Positions 35,500-44,497 of a DNA stretch of 64,000 nucleotides are shown piece by piece. This DNA is from Frateuria aurantia DSM 6220. GTDB lineage: Bacteria; Pseudomonadota; Gammaproteobacteria; Xanthomonadales; Rhodanobacteraceae. Location: positions 2,181,110 through 2,245,109 of the forward strand of contig NC_017033.1 of assembly GCF_000242255.2 (NCBI RefSeq), given 5' to 3'. Below the pieces are notes generated by a model. It worked only from the letters and a program-made list of their open reading frames with translations, was not told the origin of the DNA and ran no database searches. The translations under genes were made by a program, and so were the position numbers. Each line of letters begins with the position of its first letter. The stretch's first letter is position 1.

Positions 35500-36278
35500 A
35501 GACCTGGCTGATCAGCCTGGCTCTGTTGCTGTGTCTGCTGCTGCCGGGCAGCGATGTGTGGGCACAGAACCTGCCGCCCTTCCCGCAGATGCCGCTGGGC
35601 TCGGGGCTGCCTGCCGTGACCGTCCAGACCGGTCCGCACGGCGAGCAGACCTGGACCCTGTCCATGCAGCTGCTGGCCCTGATGACGGTGCTGACCCTGC
35701 TGCCGGCCCTGATCCTGATGATGACCTCGTTCACCCGGATCATCATCGTGCTGTCTTTTCTGCGCCAGGCGCTGGGCACCAACCAGACGCCGTCCAACCA
35801 GATCCTGCTGGGACTGGCGCTGTTCCTGACCCTGTTCATCATGACCCCGGTGCTGGACCAGTCCTATACCCAGGGCTTCAAGCCCTACATGGCCGGCACC
35901 CTCAGCGCCGAGCAGGCCATGCCGCTGGCCCTGGCGCCCTTCAAGCATTTCATGGTCGAACAGACCCGTGATCCGGACCTGCAGCTGTTCAGCAAGCTGG
36001 CGCATCAAGGGCCTTATGCCGCCAACGCGGACATTCCCTTGCGCGTACTGGTGCCGTCCTTTGTGACCAGCGAGCTGAAAACGGCTTTCGAGATGAGCTT
36101 TCTGCTCTATATCCCGTTTCTTATCATCGACCTCATCGTGGCCAGTGTGCTGATGTCGATGGGCATGATGATGCTGTCACCGACCCTGATCTCGCTGCCC
36201 TTCAAGATCCTGCTGTTCGTGCTGGTCGATGGCTGGTCGCTGCTGCTGGGCACCCTGGCCGGCAGTTTCTACACATGA
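35496..36278 (+). CDS. fliP: Flagellar export gate protein FliP
   Basis: FliP forms the core of the export channel with FliQ and FliR. The 260-residue protein has a cleavable signal peptide (MKTWLISLALLLCLLLPGSD, with probable cleavage after VWA) and four membrane helices. The family motifs LMTSFTR-like ILMMTSFTRIIIVLSFLRQA and LGTNQTPSNQILLGLALFLT are present, as is VPSFVTSELKTAFEMSFLLY. Confidence 0.98.
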   Translation: MKTWLISLALLLCLLLPGSDVWAQNLPPFPQMPLGSGLPAVTVQTGPHGEQTWTLSMQLLALMTVLTLLPALILMMTSFTRIIIVLSFLRQALGTNQTPSNQILLGLALFLTLFIMTPVLDQSYTQGFKPYMAGTLSAEQAMPLALAPFKHFMVEQTRDPDLQLFSKLAHQGPYAANADIPLRVLVPSFVTSELKTAFEMSFLLYIPFLIIDLIVASVLMSMGMMMLSPTLISLPFKILLFVLVDGWSLLLGTLAGSFYT

Positions 36279-36544
36279 CGCCGGAGTCCATCGTCGCCCT
36301 CGGCCAGCATGCCCTGTTTCTGGGACTGCTGATCTGCAGCCCGATCCTGCTGGCCATTCTGCTGGTCGGCCTGCTGGTCGGCATGTTCCAGGCCGCGACC
36401 CAGATCAACGAAACCACGTTGAGCTTTATTCCGAAGATCATCGTGGTCGCGCTGGTGATGCTGTTCACAGGGCCGTGGATGCTGCGGCTGATGATGGACT
36501 TCACCCAGCAACTGATCAGCAGTCTGCCGACCTTGGTGCGCTGA
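36275..36544 (+). CDS. fliQ: Flagellar export gate protein FliQ
   Basis: FliQ is a small two-helix export gate subunit. The 89-residue protein has the expected helices and the conserved turn LVGLLVGMFQAATQINETTL, then FIPKIIVVALVM. It overlaps fliP by four bases. Confidence 0.97.
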   Translation: MTPESIVALGQHALFLGLLICSPILLAILLVGLLVGMFQAATQINETTLSFIPKIIVVALVMLFTGPWMLRLMMDFTQQLISSLPTLVR

Positions 36545-36550
36545 ACGAAG

Positions 36551-37318
36551 ATGCACTGGGACCTCAGCCAGATCGATCGCTGGATGGCCTTGCTGCTGTG
36601 GCCCATGAGCCGGGTCACCGGGCTGATGCTGACTGCACCGATCTTCAGCGCCAGCGGCCTCCCCTCCCTGGTCCGCATCGTGATCGCGATGGCCCTGACT
36701 CTGGCCATCATTCCGGCCGAAGCACCCATGCCTGCGCTGGACATCCTCAGCTGGGCAAGCCTTCTGGTGATCGTCCAGCAGCTGATCATCGGCCTGCTGA
36801 TGGGCATGACCCTGAAGCTGGTGTTCGAAGCCGTCAGCTATGGCGGTCAGCTGATCGCCAACGCCATGGGACTGGGCTTCGCCTCCGTGATCGACCCCAC
36901 CCAGGGGGGTGATACGCCCCTGATCGGACAGTTCCAGACCGTCATGGTCAGTCTGTTGTTTCTGGCCATGAACGGACATCTTGCCCTGATCGGGATGCTG
37001 GCCGACAGCATGCGGAGCCTTCCACCCTCGCGACTGTCGGCCACGATGAGCTGGGAGCTGCTCAGCTTCGCCTCGATCGTGTTCAGCGGTGCCGTGAGGG
37101 TCGCCCTGACCGCCATCATCGCGCTGCTGATCACCAATATCGGCTTCGGCGTGATCAGCCGGGCGGCTCCGGCCATGAACATGTTCGCACTGGGTTTCCC
37201 GATCAGCATTACCTTGGGACTGACGGTCTTCTGGCTGTCCCAGCGTGCCTTGCCGGGCATCTTCAGCAGCCTTTGCGATCAGGCCGATGCCGTCCTGCAT
37301 CACTTGATCGGAGCCTGA
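36551..37318 (+). CDS. fliR: Flagellar export gate protein FliR
   Basis: FliR is the single-copy subunit of the FliPQR gate. The 255-residue protein has five to six membrane helices and the family blocks MSRVTGLMLTAPIFSASGLP, YGGQLIANAMGLGFASVIDP and FALGFPISITLGLTVFWLSQ. It is two bases from flhB. Confidence 0.96.
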   Translation: MHWDLSQIDRWMALLLWPMSRVTGLMLTAPIFSASGLPSLVRIVIAMALTLAIIPAEAPMPALDILSWASLLVIVQQLIIGLLMGMTLKLVFEAVSYGGQLIANAMGLGFASVIDPTQGGDTPLIGQFQTVMVSLLFLAMNGHLALIGMLADSMRSLPPSRLSATMSWELLSFASIVFSGAVRVALTAIIALLITNIGFGVISRAAPAMNMFALGFPISITLGLTVFWLSQRALPGIFSSLCDQADAVLHHLIGA

Positions 37319-37320
37319 CG

Positions 37321-38460
37321 ATGGCCGATGGCGAGGACAAGGAGGATCGCACCGAAGAACCTTCTGAAAAACATCTTCAGGAGGCGCGCGACCGTGGTGA
37401 AGTTCCGCACTCCCACGACTTGTCGGCGGCCATCCTGCTGCTGGCCGGCGCCGCCACCCTGAGCCTGACCCAATCCTTCATGACCGACCGCTTGCTGGCC
37501 ATGATGCGTCGCGGACTGCAGATCAGACGGGGTGAATGGCAGCATCCGGACACCTTGCTGCATGCCCTCGCCGCCGCCGTCGCCGATATGGCCCTGGTGC
37601 TGCTGCCGGTACTGGCCGCGACCTGGCTGGCCTGTTTTGGCGCCCCTCTGCTGCTGGGCGGCCTGCATATTTCCAAAGAGGCGCTGCAGTTCAAGCCCGA
37701 ACGACTGGATCCGATCAGCGGCATCGGCCGGCTGTTCGCCCTGCGCAGCCTGGTGGAACTGGGCAAGGCCTTGCTCAAAGTGGTATTGATCGGCGGCGTG
37801 CTGGTACTGGTGCTGTGGAGCATGCGCGATACCCTGCTGATCCTTGGCCGCGGTGCCGACACCAGCTCGATCGGTCATGGTCTGCGGCTGGTATCGCAAT
37901 CCTGGATCGGCTTCGTGGCGGCGCTGGCCGGCATCGCCGGCATCGATCTGCTGTGGCAGCGCTACGATTACGCCCGCAAGCAGCGGATGACCAAGCAGCA
38001 GGTCAAGGACGAGCAAAAGGAAACCGAAGGCAGCCCTGAAATGCGCGGCCACATCCGTCGTCTGCAGATGCAGATGGCCCGGCGCCGGATGATGGAGGAC
38101 GTGCCCAAGGCCAGCGTGGTCGTGGTCAATCCCGAACATTTCGCCGTGGCCTTGTTTTATCAGGACAGCGGCATGCGCTCGCCCAAGGTCCTGGCCAAGG
38201 GCGTCGAGCTGATCGCCGGGCAGATCCGCGAGATCGCCGATGAGCACCGGATTCCGCTGGTGCGGGCGCCCGCCCTGGCCCGTGCGCTTTACCACACCAC
38301 CAAGGTCGGCGCCGAAATACCGGCGGCGCTGTATCTGGCGGTGGCCCAGCTGCTGGCTTATGTCATGCACCTGAAACAGGCCGTCGATACCGGTCAGACG
38401 CCGCCGCCGCCGCCCGATCCGGAAGTCGACCCCCACTTGCTAGGACCCTATCAACAATGA
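37321..38460 (+). CDS. flhB: Export substrate-specificity switch protein FlhB
   Basis: FlhB controls the change from hook to filament export by self-cleavage. The 379-residue protein starts MADGEDKEDRTEEPSEKHLQ, has four membrane helices (about residues 36-215), then the cytoplasmic domain. The self-cleavage site is N270-P271-E272-H273 rather than the usual NPTH; the asparagine and proline needed for cleavage are kept. The C-terminus is Pro-rich. It starts after the fliR stop and overlaps flhA (ATGA). Confidence 0.97.
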   Translation: MADGEDKEDRTEEPSEKHLQEARDRGEVPHSHDLSAAILLLAGAATLSLTQSFMTDRLLAMMRRGLQIRRGEWQHPDTLLHALAAAVADMALVLLPVLAATWLACFGAPLLLGGLHISKEALQFKPERLDPISGIGRLFALRSLVELGKALLKVVLIGGVLVLVLWSMRDTLLILGRGADTSSIGHGLRLVSQSWIGFVAALAGIAGIDLLWQRYDYARKQRMTKQQVKDEQKETEGSPEMRGHIRRLQMQMARRRMMEDVPKASVVVVNPEHFAVALFYQDSGMRSPKVLAKGVELIAGQIREIADEHRIPLVRAPALARALYHTTKVGAEIPAALYLAVAQLLAYVMHLKQAVDTGQTPPPPPDPEVDPHLLGPYQQ

Positions 38461-40541
38461 ACGCACGACTACTGCAGGCCGTGCGCACCTGGGGCCGTCG
38501 AGGCCTGGTAGCGCCGCTGGCGATGCTGATCATTCTGGCGATGATCATGCTGCCTCTGCCGGCCTTTATGCTGGACATCCTGTTCAGCTTCAATATCGCC
38601 TTGTCGTTGGTGATCCTGCTGGCCGTGGTCTATGTGCTGCGACCGCTGGAATTCGCGGCCTTTCCGACGGTGGTGCTGATGGCCACCCTGCTGCGGCTCG
38701 CCCTCAATATCGCCTCCACCCGCGTCGTGCTGCTGCATGGCCACGGCGGACCCGGTGCCGCCGGCAAGGTGATCGAGGCTTTCGGCGAATTCGTGATCGG
38801 CGGCAACTTCGCGGTCGGCCTGGTCGTGTTCGCGATTCTGACCATCATCAACTTCGTGGTGATCACCAAGGGTGCCACCCGCGTCTCGGAAGTGACGGCC
38901 CGCTTTACCCTGGATGCCATGCCCGGCAAGCAGATGGCCATCGACGCCGACCTCAATGCCGGCCTGCTGACCCAGGAGCAAGCTCGCACCCGCCGCGAGG
39001 AGGTCCGCCAGGAAGCGGACTTCTACGGCTCGATGGACGGCGCCTCCAAATTTGTCCGCGGCGACGCCACCGCCGGCATCCTGATCCTGCTGATCAATAT
39101 CATTGGCGGCTTCTTCGTCGGCGTGCTGCAACACCATCTGGCGGTCAGCGAGGCAGCCCGCACCTATACGCTGCTGACCATCGGTGATGGCCTGGTCGCT
39201 CAGATTCCCGGCCTGCTGCTGTCGATCGCCACCGCCATCATCGTGACCCGCGTGTCGCAGTCCCAGGACATGGGCCAGCAATTGCTGACCCAGCTGCTGG
39301 GCCAGCCCAAGGCCTTGTACGTGACGGGCGTGGTGCTGTGCGTGATGGGGCTGATTCCGGGCATGCCCAATATCGCCTTCCTGTTGCTGGGCGGACTCTG
39401 CGGCGGCGGCGCCTGGCTGCTGGAGCGCCGGCGCGAGCTGGAGGCCGAGGCCGAAGCCAAGGCCAAGACCGAGCAGACCGCCAAGCCTCCGGCCGAGCGA
39501 CCGGAGCTGGGCTGGGAGGATGTCAGCCAGGTCGACCTGATCAGCCTGGAAGTCGGTTACCGGCTGGTCGGACTGGTCAACAAGAACCAGGATGGCGACC
39601 TGCTGAACCGGGTCAAGTCGGTGCGCCGCAAGCTCTCCCAGGAGCTCGGCTTTCTGCTGCCGGCTGTGCATATCCGGGACAATCTGGACTTCAATGCCAA
39701 TACCTATCGCATCTCGCTGCAAGGCGTGCCGATGGGCGAGGCGGAAATCCACGTCGACCGCCTGCTGGCCATCAATCCCGGCCAGGTCCACGGCAGCTTG
39801 AACGGCATCCAGGGCAAGGACCCGGCCTTCGGACTGGAGGCCACCTGGATCGAACCCTCGACCCGCGACCACGCCCAGATGCTGGGCTATACCGTCGTCG
39901 ATCCGTCGACCGTGATCGCTACCCACCTTTCCAATATCCTGCAAAGTCATGCCAGCGAACTGCTGGGCCACCAGGAAGTCCAGCAATTGCTCGATCGCCT
40001 CGCCAGCACCACTCCCAAACTGGTCGAGGAGCTGGTGCCCAAGAAGCTGCCCCTGGTCGTGGTGGTCAAGGTCTTGCAGAACCTGCTGAGCGAGCAGATC
40101 CCGATCCGGAACATGCGCGGCATCGTCGAATGTTTGGCGGAGTATGCCGGGCAGAGCCAAGATCCCGCCGCTCTCAGCGCGATGGTCCGTGTCGCGCTGG
40201 GCCGCCAGATCACCCAGGACATGGTCGGAATCGGTCAGGAGCTGCCGGTGATCACCTTGGCACCGGACTTGGAACAAATCTTGCTGCAGTCCATGCAGGG
40301 TCCGGGCGCGACCGGGCCCTCGGTCGAACCGGGTCTGGCCGAGCGCTTGCAGAACAATGTGGTCGAAGCCAGTCGTCGGCAGGAAATGGCGGGCGAACCG
40401 GCGATCTTGCTGGTGGCGCCCAGTCTGCGGCCCTGGCTGTCCAGATTTGTCCGCAATCTGGCGCCGGGCCTGCATGTACTGGCTTACAACGAAGTGCCCG
40501 ACGATCGCAAGATAAAGCTGGTGACGGCGGTGGGACGATGA
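38457..40541 (+). CDS. flhA: Flagellar export gate protein FlhA
   Basis: FlhA is the nonameric export gate component that receives chaperone-substrate complexes. The 694-residue protein has about eight membrane helices in residues 20-330. The FHIPEP-type block LEFAAFPTVVLMATLLRLAL and the loop VTARFTLDAMPGKQMAIDAD with RREEVRQEADFYGSMDGASK are present. The cytoplasmic domain follows a charged linker (about residues 330-360). Confidence 0.98.
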   Translation: MNARLLQAVRTWGRRGLVAPLAMLIILAMIMLPLPAFMLDILFSFNIALSLVILLAVVYVLRPLEFAAFPTVVLMATLLRLALNIASTRVVLLHGHGGPGAAGKVIEAFGEFVIGGNFAVGLVVFAILTIINFVVITKGATRVSEVTARFTLDAMPGKQMAIDADLNAGLLTQEQARTRREEVRQEADFYGSMDGASKFVRGDATAGILILLINIIGGFFVGVLQHHLAVSEAARTYTLLTIGDGLVAQIPGLLLSIATAIIVTRVSQSQDMGQQLLTQLLGQPKALYVTGVVLCVMGLIPGMPNIAFLLLGGLCGGGAWLLERRRELEAEAEAKAKTEQTAKPPAERPELGWEDVSQVDLISLEVGYRLVGLVNKNQDGDLLNRVKSVRRKLSQELGFLLPAVHIRDNLDFNANTYRISLQGVPMGEAEIHVDRLLAINPGQVHGSLNGIQGKDPAFGLEATWIEPSTRDHAQMLGYTVVDPSTVIATHLSNILQSHASELLGHQEVQQLLDRLASTTPKLVEELVPKKLPLVVVVKVLQNLLSEQIPIRNMRGIVECLAEYAGQSQDPAALSAMVRVALGRQITQDMVGIGQELPVITLAPDLEQILLQSMQGPGATGPSVEPGLAERLQNNVVEASRRQEMAGEPAILLVAPSLRPWLSRFVRNLAPGLHVLAYNEVPDDRKIKLVTAVGR

Positions 40542-40554
40542 AAACGAGGCATCC

Positions 40555-41751
40555 ATGAAAATCAAGCGTTTCATCGCCGCCGACATGCGCATGGCCATGC
40601 GGGCCGTACGCGAAGAGCAAGGTCCGGATGCGGTGATCCTGTCGACCCGCAACCTCGATGACGGCATCGAGGTGATCGCGGCCACCGACTATGACGAGGC
40701 CCTGGTCAAGGAAGCCGCCGGCCGCCTGTTTCCGGCCCCTGCCCCGGCTTCGCGCAAACCGGCCCGACCATCGGACGACAGTCCCTTCACGCTCGACGAT
40801 ACCGAGGCGCAAGGCAACGAATTCATTGCGGTCCAGCGCGAACTTTCCGATCTGCGCAAGATACTCGAGGGCCAGATCGCCAGTCTGGCCTGGAATGAGC
40901 TGGGACGGCGCAAGCCCCAGCACGTGCAGGCCCTGCGCGAGCTCAGCCAGCACGGCATCGAGCCGGATATCGCGATGGCCCTGGTCGATGAACTGCCGCC
41001 GGACATGAGTGCCGAGCAGGCCCGCTACCTGCCCTTGGGACTGATTTCCAACCGCCTGCTGCTGAGCGGCCGGCGGCTGACCGATATCGGCGGCGTGCTC
41101 GCCCTGGTCGGCAATACCGGGGTAGGCAAGACCACCACCATCGCCAAGCTGGCCGCCCACTTCGTGTTGCAGCACGGAGCCGACGGCGTGGCCTTGATCG
41201 GCACCGACAATTACCGGATCGGCGCCGGTGCCCAGCTGGGACATTACGGCAAATTGCTCGGCGTCCGCGTTCATCACGTCCATGACGCCGGACAGTTGCA
41301 GGCACTGCTGCAGGATATGTCGGGATACGCGGCAGTACTGATCGATACCGCAGGCATGTCCAGTACCGATCCACGTTTGCGCGACCAGATGGCAATTCTG
41401 GAGCCCAGTCGCCACCTGCTGCGAACCTGTCTGGTGCTGGCGGCCAATACTCAGGCTTCTGCCCAGGAAGAAGCCATCCACGCCTACCAGCCGCTGCATC
41501 CGGCAAGCTGCATTCTGACCAAGCTGGACGAGTCACCCTCGATCGGAAGTACCCTGTCCGTGCTGCTGCGGCACCGACTGCCTCTGGACTACATCACCCA
41601 GGGGCAGCGAGTGCCGGAAGACATCATCGTGCCGCAGGCCCATCATCTGATCCATCACACGATCCGCCGCGGCAAGGTGGCCGCTCCCAGCGAACTGGAC
41701 GACCTGAAGCTGGCCGACCGCTATCGCCTTCATTCCCATCCGGCAGGTTAG
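40555..41751 (+). CDS. flhF: Polar flagellum placement GTPase FlhF
   Basis: FlhF is an SRP-type GTPase that sets where polar flagella form. The 398-residue protein has the basic N-terminal region MKIKRFIAADMRMAMRAVRE, a charged linker, and an NG domain with P-loop GNTGVGKTTT (186-195), LIGTDNYRIGA, LIDTAGMS and TKLDE. With fleN next to it, it points to polar flagellation. Confidence 0.97.
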   Translation: MKIKRFIAADMRMAMRAVREEQGPDAVILSTRNLDDGIEVIAATDYDEALVKEAAGRLFPAPAPASRKPARPSDDSPFTLDDTEAQGNEFIAVQRELSDLRKILEGQIASLAWNELGRRKPQHVQALRELSQHGIEPDIAMALVDELPPDMSAEQARYLPLGLISNRLLLSGRRLTDIGGVLALVGNTGVGKTTTIAKLAAHFVLQHGADGVALIGTDNYRIGAGAQLGHYGKLLGVRVHHVHDAGQLQALLQDMSGYAAVLIDTAGMSSTDPRLRDQMAILEPSRHLLRTCLVLAANTQASAQEEAIHAYQPLHPASCILTKLDESPSIGSTLSVLLRHRLPLDYITQGQRVPEDIIVPQAHHLIHHTIRRGKVAAPSELDDLKLADRYRLHSHPAG

Positions 41752-41758
41752 TCGCACC

Positions 41759-42631
41759 ATGGATCAGGCACACGGTCTGAAACAACTGTTGCTGGAGCGC
41801 CGTCTCGGTGCCCACGCCGAACGACCGCCCCGCGTGATCGCCATCGGCGGCGGCAAGGGCGGCATCGGCAAGACCAGCATCACCGTCAATCTCGGCATCG
41901 CGCTCAGTCAGCGCGGCAGGCGGGTGATGGTGCTCGATGCCGACCTCGGCCTGGCCAATGTGGATGTGCTGCTGGGTCTGAATCCACGCTGGACGCTGCT
42001 GGATCTGCTGGATGGCCGTTGTCCGATCGAGGACCTGGCAGTGGCCGGGCCGGAAGGCCTGGAAGTGATTTTCTCCTGCTCCGGCAACCGGCGGATGACC
42101 CATCTCGACATCACTGAACGGGCCGCGATCGTGCGTGCCTTCGACGAGCTCGATCCCTGGCCGGACTATCTGCTGGTGGATGTCGCTGCGGGCCTGAGTG
42201 ATGACGTGCTGATGTTCTGTGCGGCGGCTGACGAGGTGATCATGGTCGCCTGCGACGACCCTTCTTCGATGACCGACGCTTATGCCACGATGAAAATCCT
42301 GACCATGGATTGCGGGGTCAAGGACTTCCAGCTGCTGACCAACATGATGCCGCCGACCAGTGACGGCAGCCGGATCCACGAACGCCTGCTGCGCGTTTCA
42401 TCGAGCTATCTCAATACCTCCGTCAACCATCTCGGCAATATTCCGATGGACGACTATATGCGGCGGGCCGCGCGATCACAGAAGCCGCTGATCTGCGACT
42501 GGCCGGGATCGCCCGCCGCGCTGGCCATTCGCGCACTGGCCGAAGCCGTCGAGCGACTGCCTACGAGATCCGACATGGGTCGCCCCATTCGTTTTTTCCT
42601 GCGCCAGCATGCAATGGGCTCCTTTGCCTGA
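41759..42631 (+). CDS. fleN: Flagellar number regulator FleN/FlhG (MinD-like ATPase)
   Basis: FleN limits flagellar number by antagonising FleQ/FlrA and FlhF. The 290-residue protein has the deviant Walker A GGKGGIGKTS (31-40), LDADLGLANVDVLLGL with the switch I aspartates, and LLVDVAAGLSDDV. FleN proteins usually have a C-terminal amphipathic membrane helix; the end PIRFFLRQHAMGSFA is basic and aromatic but short. It is one base away from fliA by overlap. Confidence 0.95.
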   Translation: MDQAHGLKQLLLERRLGAHAERPPRVIAIGGGKGGIGKTSITVNLGIALSQRGRRVMVLDADLGLANVDVLLGLNPRWTLLDLLDGRCPIEDLAVAGPEGLEVIFSCSGNRRMTHLDITERAAIVRAFDELDPWPDYLLVDVAAGLSDDVLMFCAAADEVIMVACDDPSSMTDAYATMKILTMDCGVKDFQLLTNMMPPTSDGSRIHERLLRVSSSYLNTSVNHLGNIPMDDYMRRAARSQKPLICDWPGSPAALAIRALAEAVERLPTRSDMGRPIRFFLRQHAMGSFA

Positions 42632-43368
42632 TGGTCAAGTCCTATGCCAGCGCGGAATACAGTGCCGCCCAGAAAATGCCGGCCGACGAGCTGGTGCGTC
42701 AGTACGCGCCTCTGGTGCGCCGTATCGCCTATCACCTGCGCGGACGACTGCCAGCCAGCATCGATACCGGCGACCTGATCCAGGCCGGCATGATCGGCCT
42801 GCTGGAGGCTGCTCGCCACTATGTCGCAGGACGAGAGGCCAGCTTCGAGACCTTTGCCGGCATCCGTATCCGCGGCGCCATGATCGACGAGCTGCGCAAG
42901 ACCGACTGGACACCTCGCTCGGTCCATCGCAAGCTGCGTGAAATGGCGCTCGCGATCCAGCAGATCGAAAACGAGACGGGTGGCGATGCGGGCGACCAGG
43001 CCATCATGCAGCGCATGGGCATCGATCCAGCCGAATATGCCAAACTGCTGGTCGATGCCACTTCTACCCGCGTACTCAGCCTCAACATGTCGCGTGAAGA
43101 CAATGAGGCCGAAGAGCTGCAGATACCCGACGAGGTCACCGCCGAACCGGTCAGCCAGCTTGAAAGCCAGCGCATGCTGACCGATCTGGGAGAGGCCATC
43201 GCCGCGCTGCCCGAACGCGAGAAACTGGTGATGTCCCTGTACTACGACGAAGAGCTCAACCTCAAGGAGGTGGGCGAAGTTCTTGGCGTCAGCGAGTCGC
43301 GGGTCTGCCAGATCCACGGCAAGGCCTTGCTGCGACTTCGTTCCCGACTGTCGGAATGGCGCCAATGA
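42631..43368 (+). CDS. fliA: Flagellar sigma factor FliA (sigma28)
   Basis: FliA transcribes late flagellar genes, here at least fliC and cheV by their promoters. The 245-residue protein has region 2 (YAPLVRRIAYHLRGRLPASI; DLIQAGMIGLLEAARHY), region 3 and region 4 (LPEREKLVMSLYYDEELNLK; EVLGVSESRVCQIHGKAL). The gene for its anti-sigma factor FlgM is not in the window. The ATG overlaps the fleN stop. Confidence 0.97.
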   Translation: MVKSYASAEYSAAQKMPADELVRQYAPLVRRIAYHLRGRLPASIDTGDLIQAGMIGLLEAARHYVAGREASFETFAGIRIRGAMIDELRKTDWTPRSVHRKLREMALAIQQIENETGGDAGDQAIMQRMGIDPAEYAKLLVDATSTRVLSLNMSREDNEAEELQIPDEVTAEPVSQLESQRMLTDLGEAIAALPEREKLVMSLYYDEELNLKEVGEVLGVSESRVCQIHGKALLRLRSRLSEWRQ

Positions 43369-43438
43369 ACCGCAGCTGCATCCCACCCCACAACTTGCAT
43401 ACCATAGACCGCCAGATATCATCGCGGAGTGATAGTCA

Positions 43439-43840
43439 TTGAGTACCAACCTGAAAATCCTGATCGTCGACGACTTCTCGACGATGCGTCGCATCATCCG
43501 CAATCTTTTGCTGGAGCTCGGCTATCCCAATACCGGCATCCAGGAGGCCGATGACGGCAGCACGGCCCTGCCGCTGCTGAAATCACAGAGTTTCGATCTG
43601 CTGATCACCGACTGGAACATGCCGATCATGACCGGCATCGACCTTCTGCGGGAGGTCCGCAACACCCCGTCGCTGAAAACCTTGCCTGTTCTGATGGTCA
43701 CGGCGGAAAACAGCCGCGAGCAGATCATCGATGCCGCCAAGGCCGGCGTGAACGGCTACATCATCAAGCCCTTCACGGCAGTGACGCTCAAGGAAAAGCT
43801 CGACAAGATCTTCGAACGCATCGCGGCCCAGGGGAGCTGA
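43439..43840 (+). CDS. cheY: Chemotaxis response regulator CheY
   Basis: CheY, phosphorylated by CheA, binds FliM to reverse the motor. The 133-residue receiver has D11/D12, phosphoacceptor D58 (LLITDWNMP), T88 and K110 (IIKPFT). The start is TTG 43439 with GGAG 10 bases upstream; there is no in-frame ATG before the first strand. It lies 70 bases after fliA. Confidence 0.97.
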   Translation: MSTNLKILIVDDFSTMRRIIRNLLLELGYPNTGIQEADDGSTALPLLKSQSFDLLITDWNMPIMTGIDLLREVRNTPSLKTLPVLMVTAENSREQIIDAAKAGVNGYIIKPFTAVTLKEKLDKIFERIAAQGS

Positions 43841-43846
43841 GATCGC

Positions 43847-44494
43847 ATGAACGACACCGCGAACCCACCAGCCGGCTTTCATCCCCTGCCCGTCGAATTG
43901 TGCGCACTGCTGCGCGCCGACGATCAGGCCAGTTTCGATGCCGCACTGGATCAATTGCTGCGCAATCGCGAGCAGTCCATCTTTCGCGCACTGGGCACGC
44001 TGGCCCGTGACCTGCACGATGCCATCAAGCGTCTGACCCAGGACATTCCGACCGAAGCCGGACAGGCGGCCAGTCTGGAAAGCGCGCGCCATCGCCTGCA
44101 GGAAGTGCTGGACATGGGTTCCAAAGCCGCCCACCAGAGCCTTACCATGGTCGAGGAACTGCGGCCCCAGGCTCAGGCGCTGACCGCAGCGGCCGAAGCC
44201 CGACTGGCGGCCAGGCCGTCGGAGGCTGCCGATCTCGCCCTGGCCAGCCAGGCCGGCACGTTCGGCCAGGCTTGCCAACAGGCCTTCAGCACGATGATCG
44301 TCGAGCAGAGCTGGCAGGATCTGGCCGGCCAACGGGTCAAGCAGGTCGATGCCTTTATCGGCCGCGTCGACATCGCGATGCGCGAGCTGGTGCAATTGAC
44401 CGGCAGCCTGTCCGGTGCCCAGCCTCCCGATACCACACAGCGCGTCGCCGATCAGGATGACGTGGACCGCATGCTGGCCGAATTCGGATTCTGA
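43847..44494 (+). CDS. cheZ: CheY-P phosphatase CheZ
   Basis: CheZ removes the phosphate from CheY. The 215-residue protein has the long helical hairpin and the catalytic block SWQDLAGQRVKQV, where D158 and Q162 match E. coli D143 and Q147. The last ten residues (DRMLAEFGF preceded by acidic residues) match the C-terminal CheY-binding peptide. Confidence 0.96.
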   Translation: MNDTANPPAGFHPLPVELCALLRADDQASFDAALDQLLRNREQSIFRALGTLARDLHDAIKRLTQDIPTEAGQAASLESARHRLQEVLDMGSKAAHQSLTMVEELRPQAQALTAAAEARLAARPSEAADLALASQAGTFGQACQQAFSTMIVEQSWQDLAGQRVKQVDAFIGRVDIAMRELVQLTGSLSGAQPPDTTQRVADQDDVDRMLAEFGF

Positions 44495-44497
44495 GCC

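Noticed and set aside
38469-40685. 738-codon minus-strand frame opposite flhA
   Set aside because: Antisense shadow of flhA; no start context and no domain.
43395-43422. TTGCAT-N16-TATCAT as a sigma70 promoter of cheY
   Set aside because: The -35 is poor and the predicted start would fall within the ribosome-binding site; fliA read-through is a simpler source of transcription.
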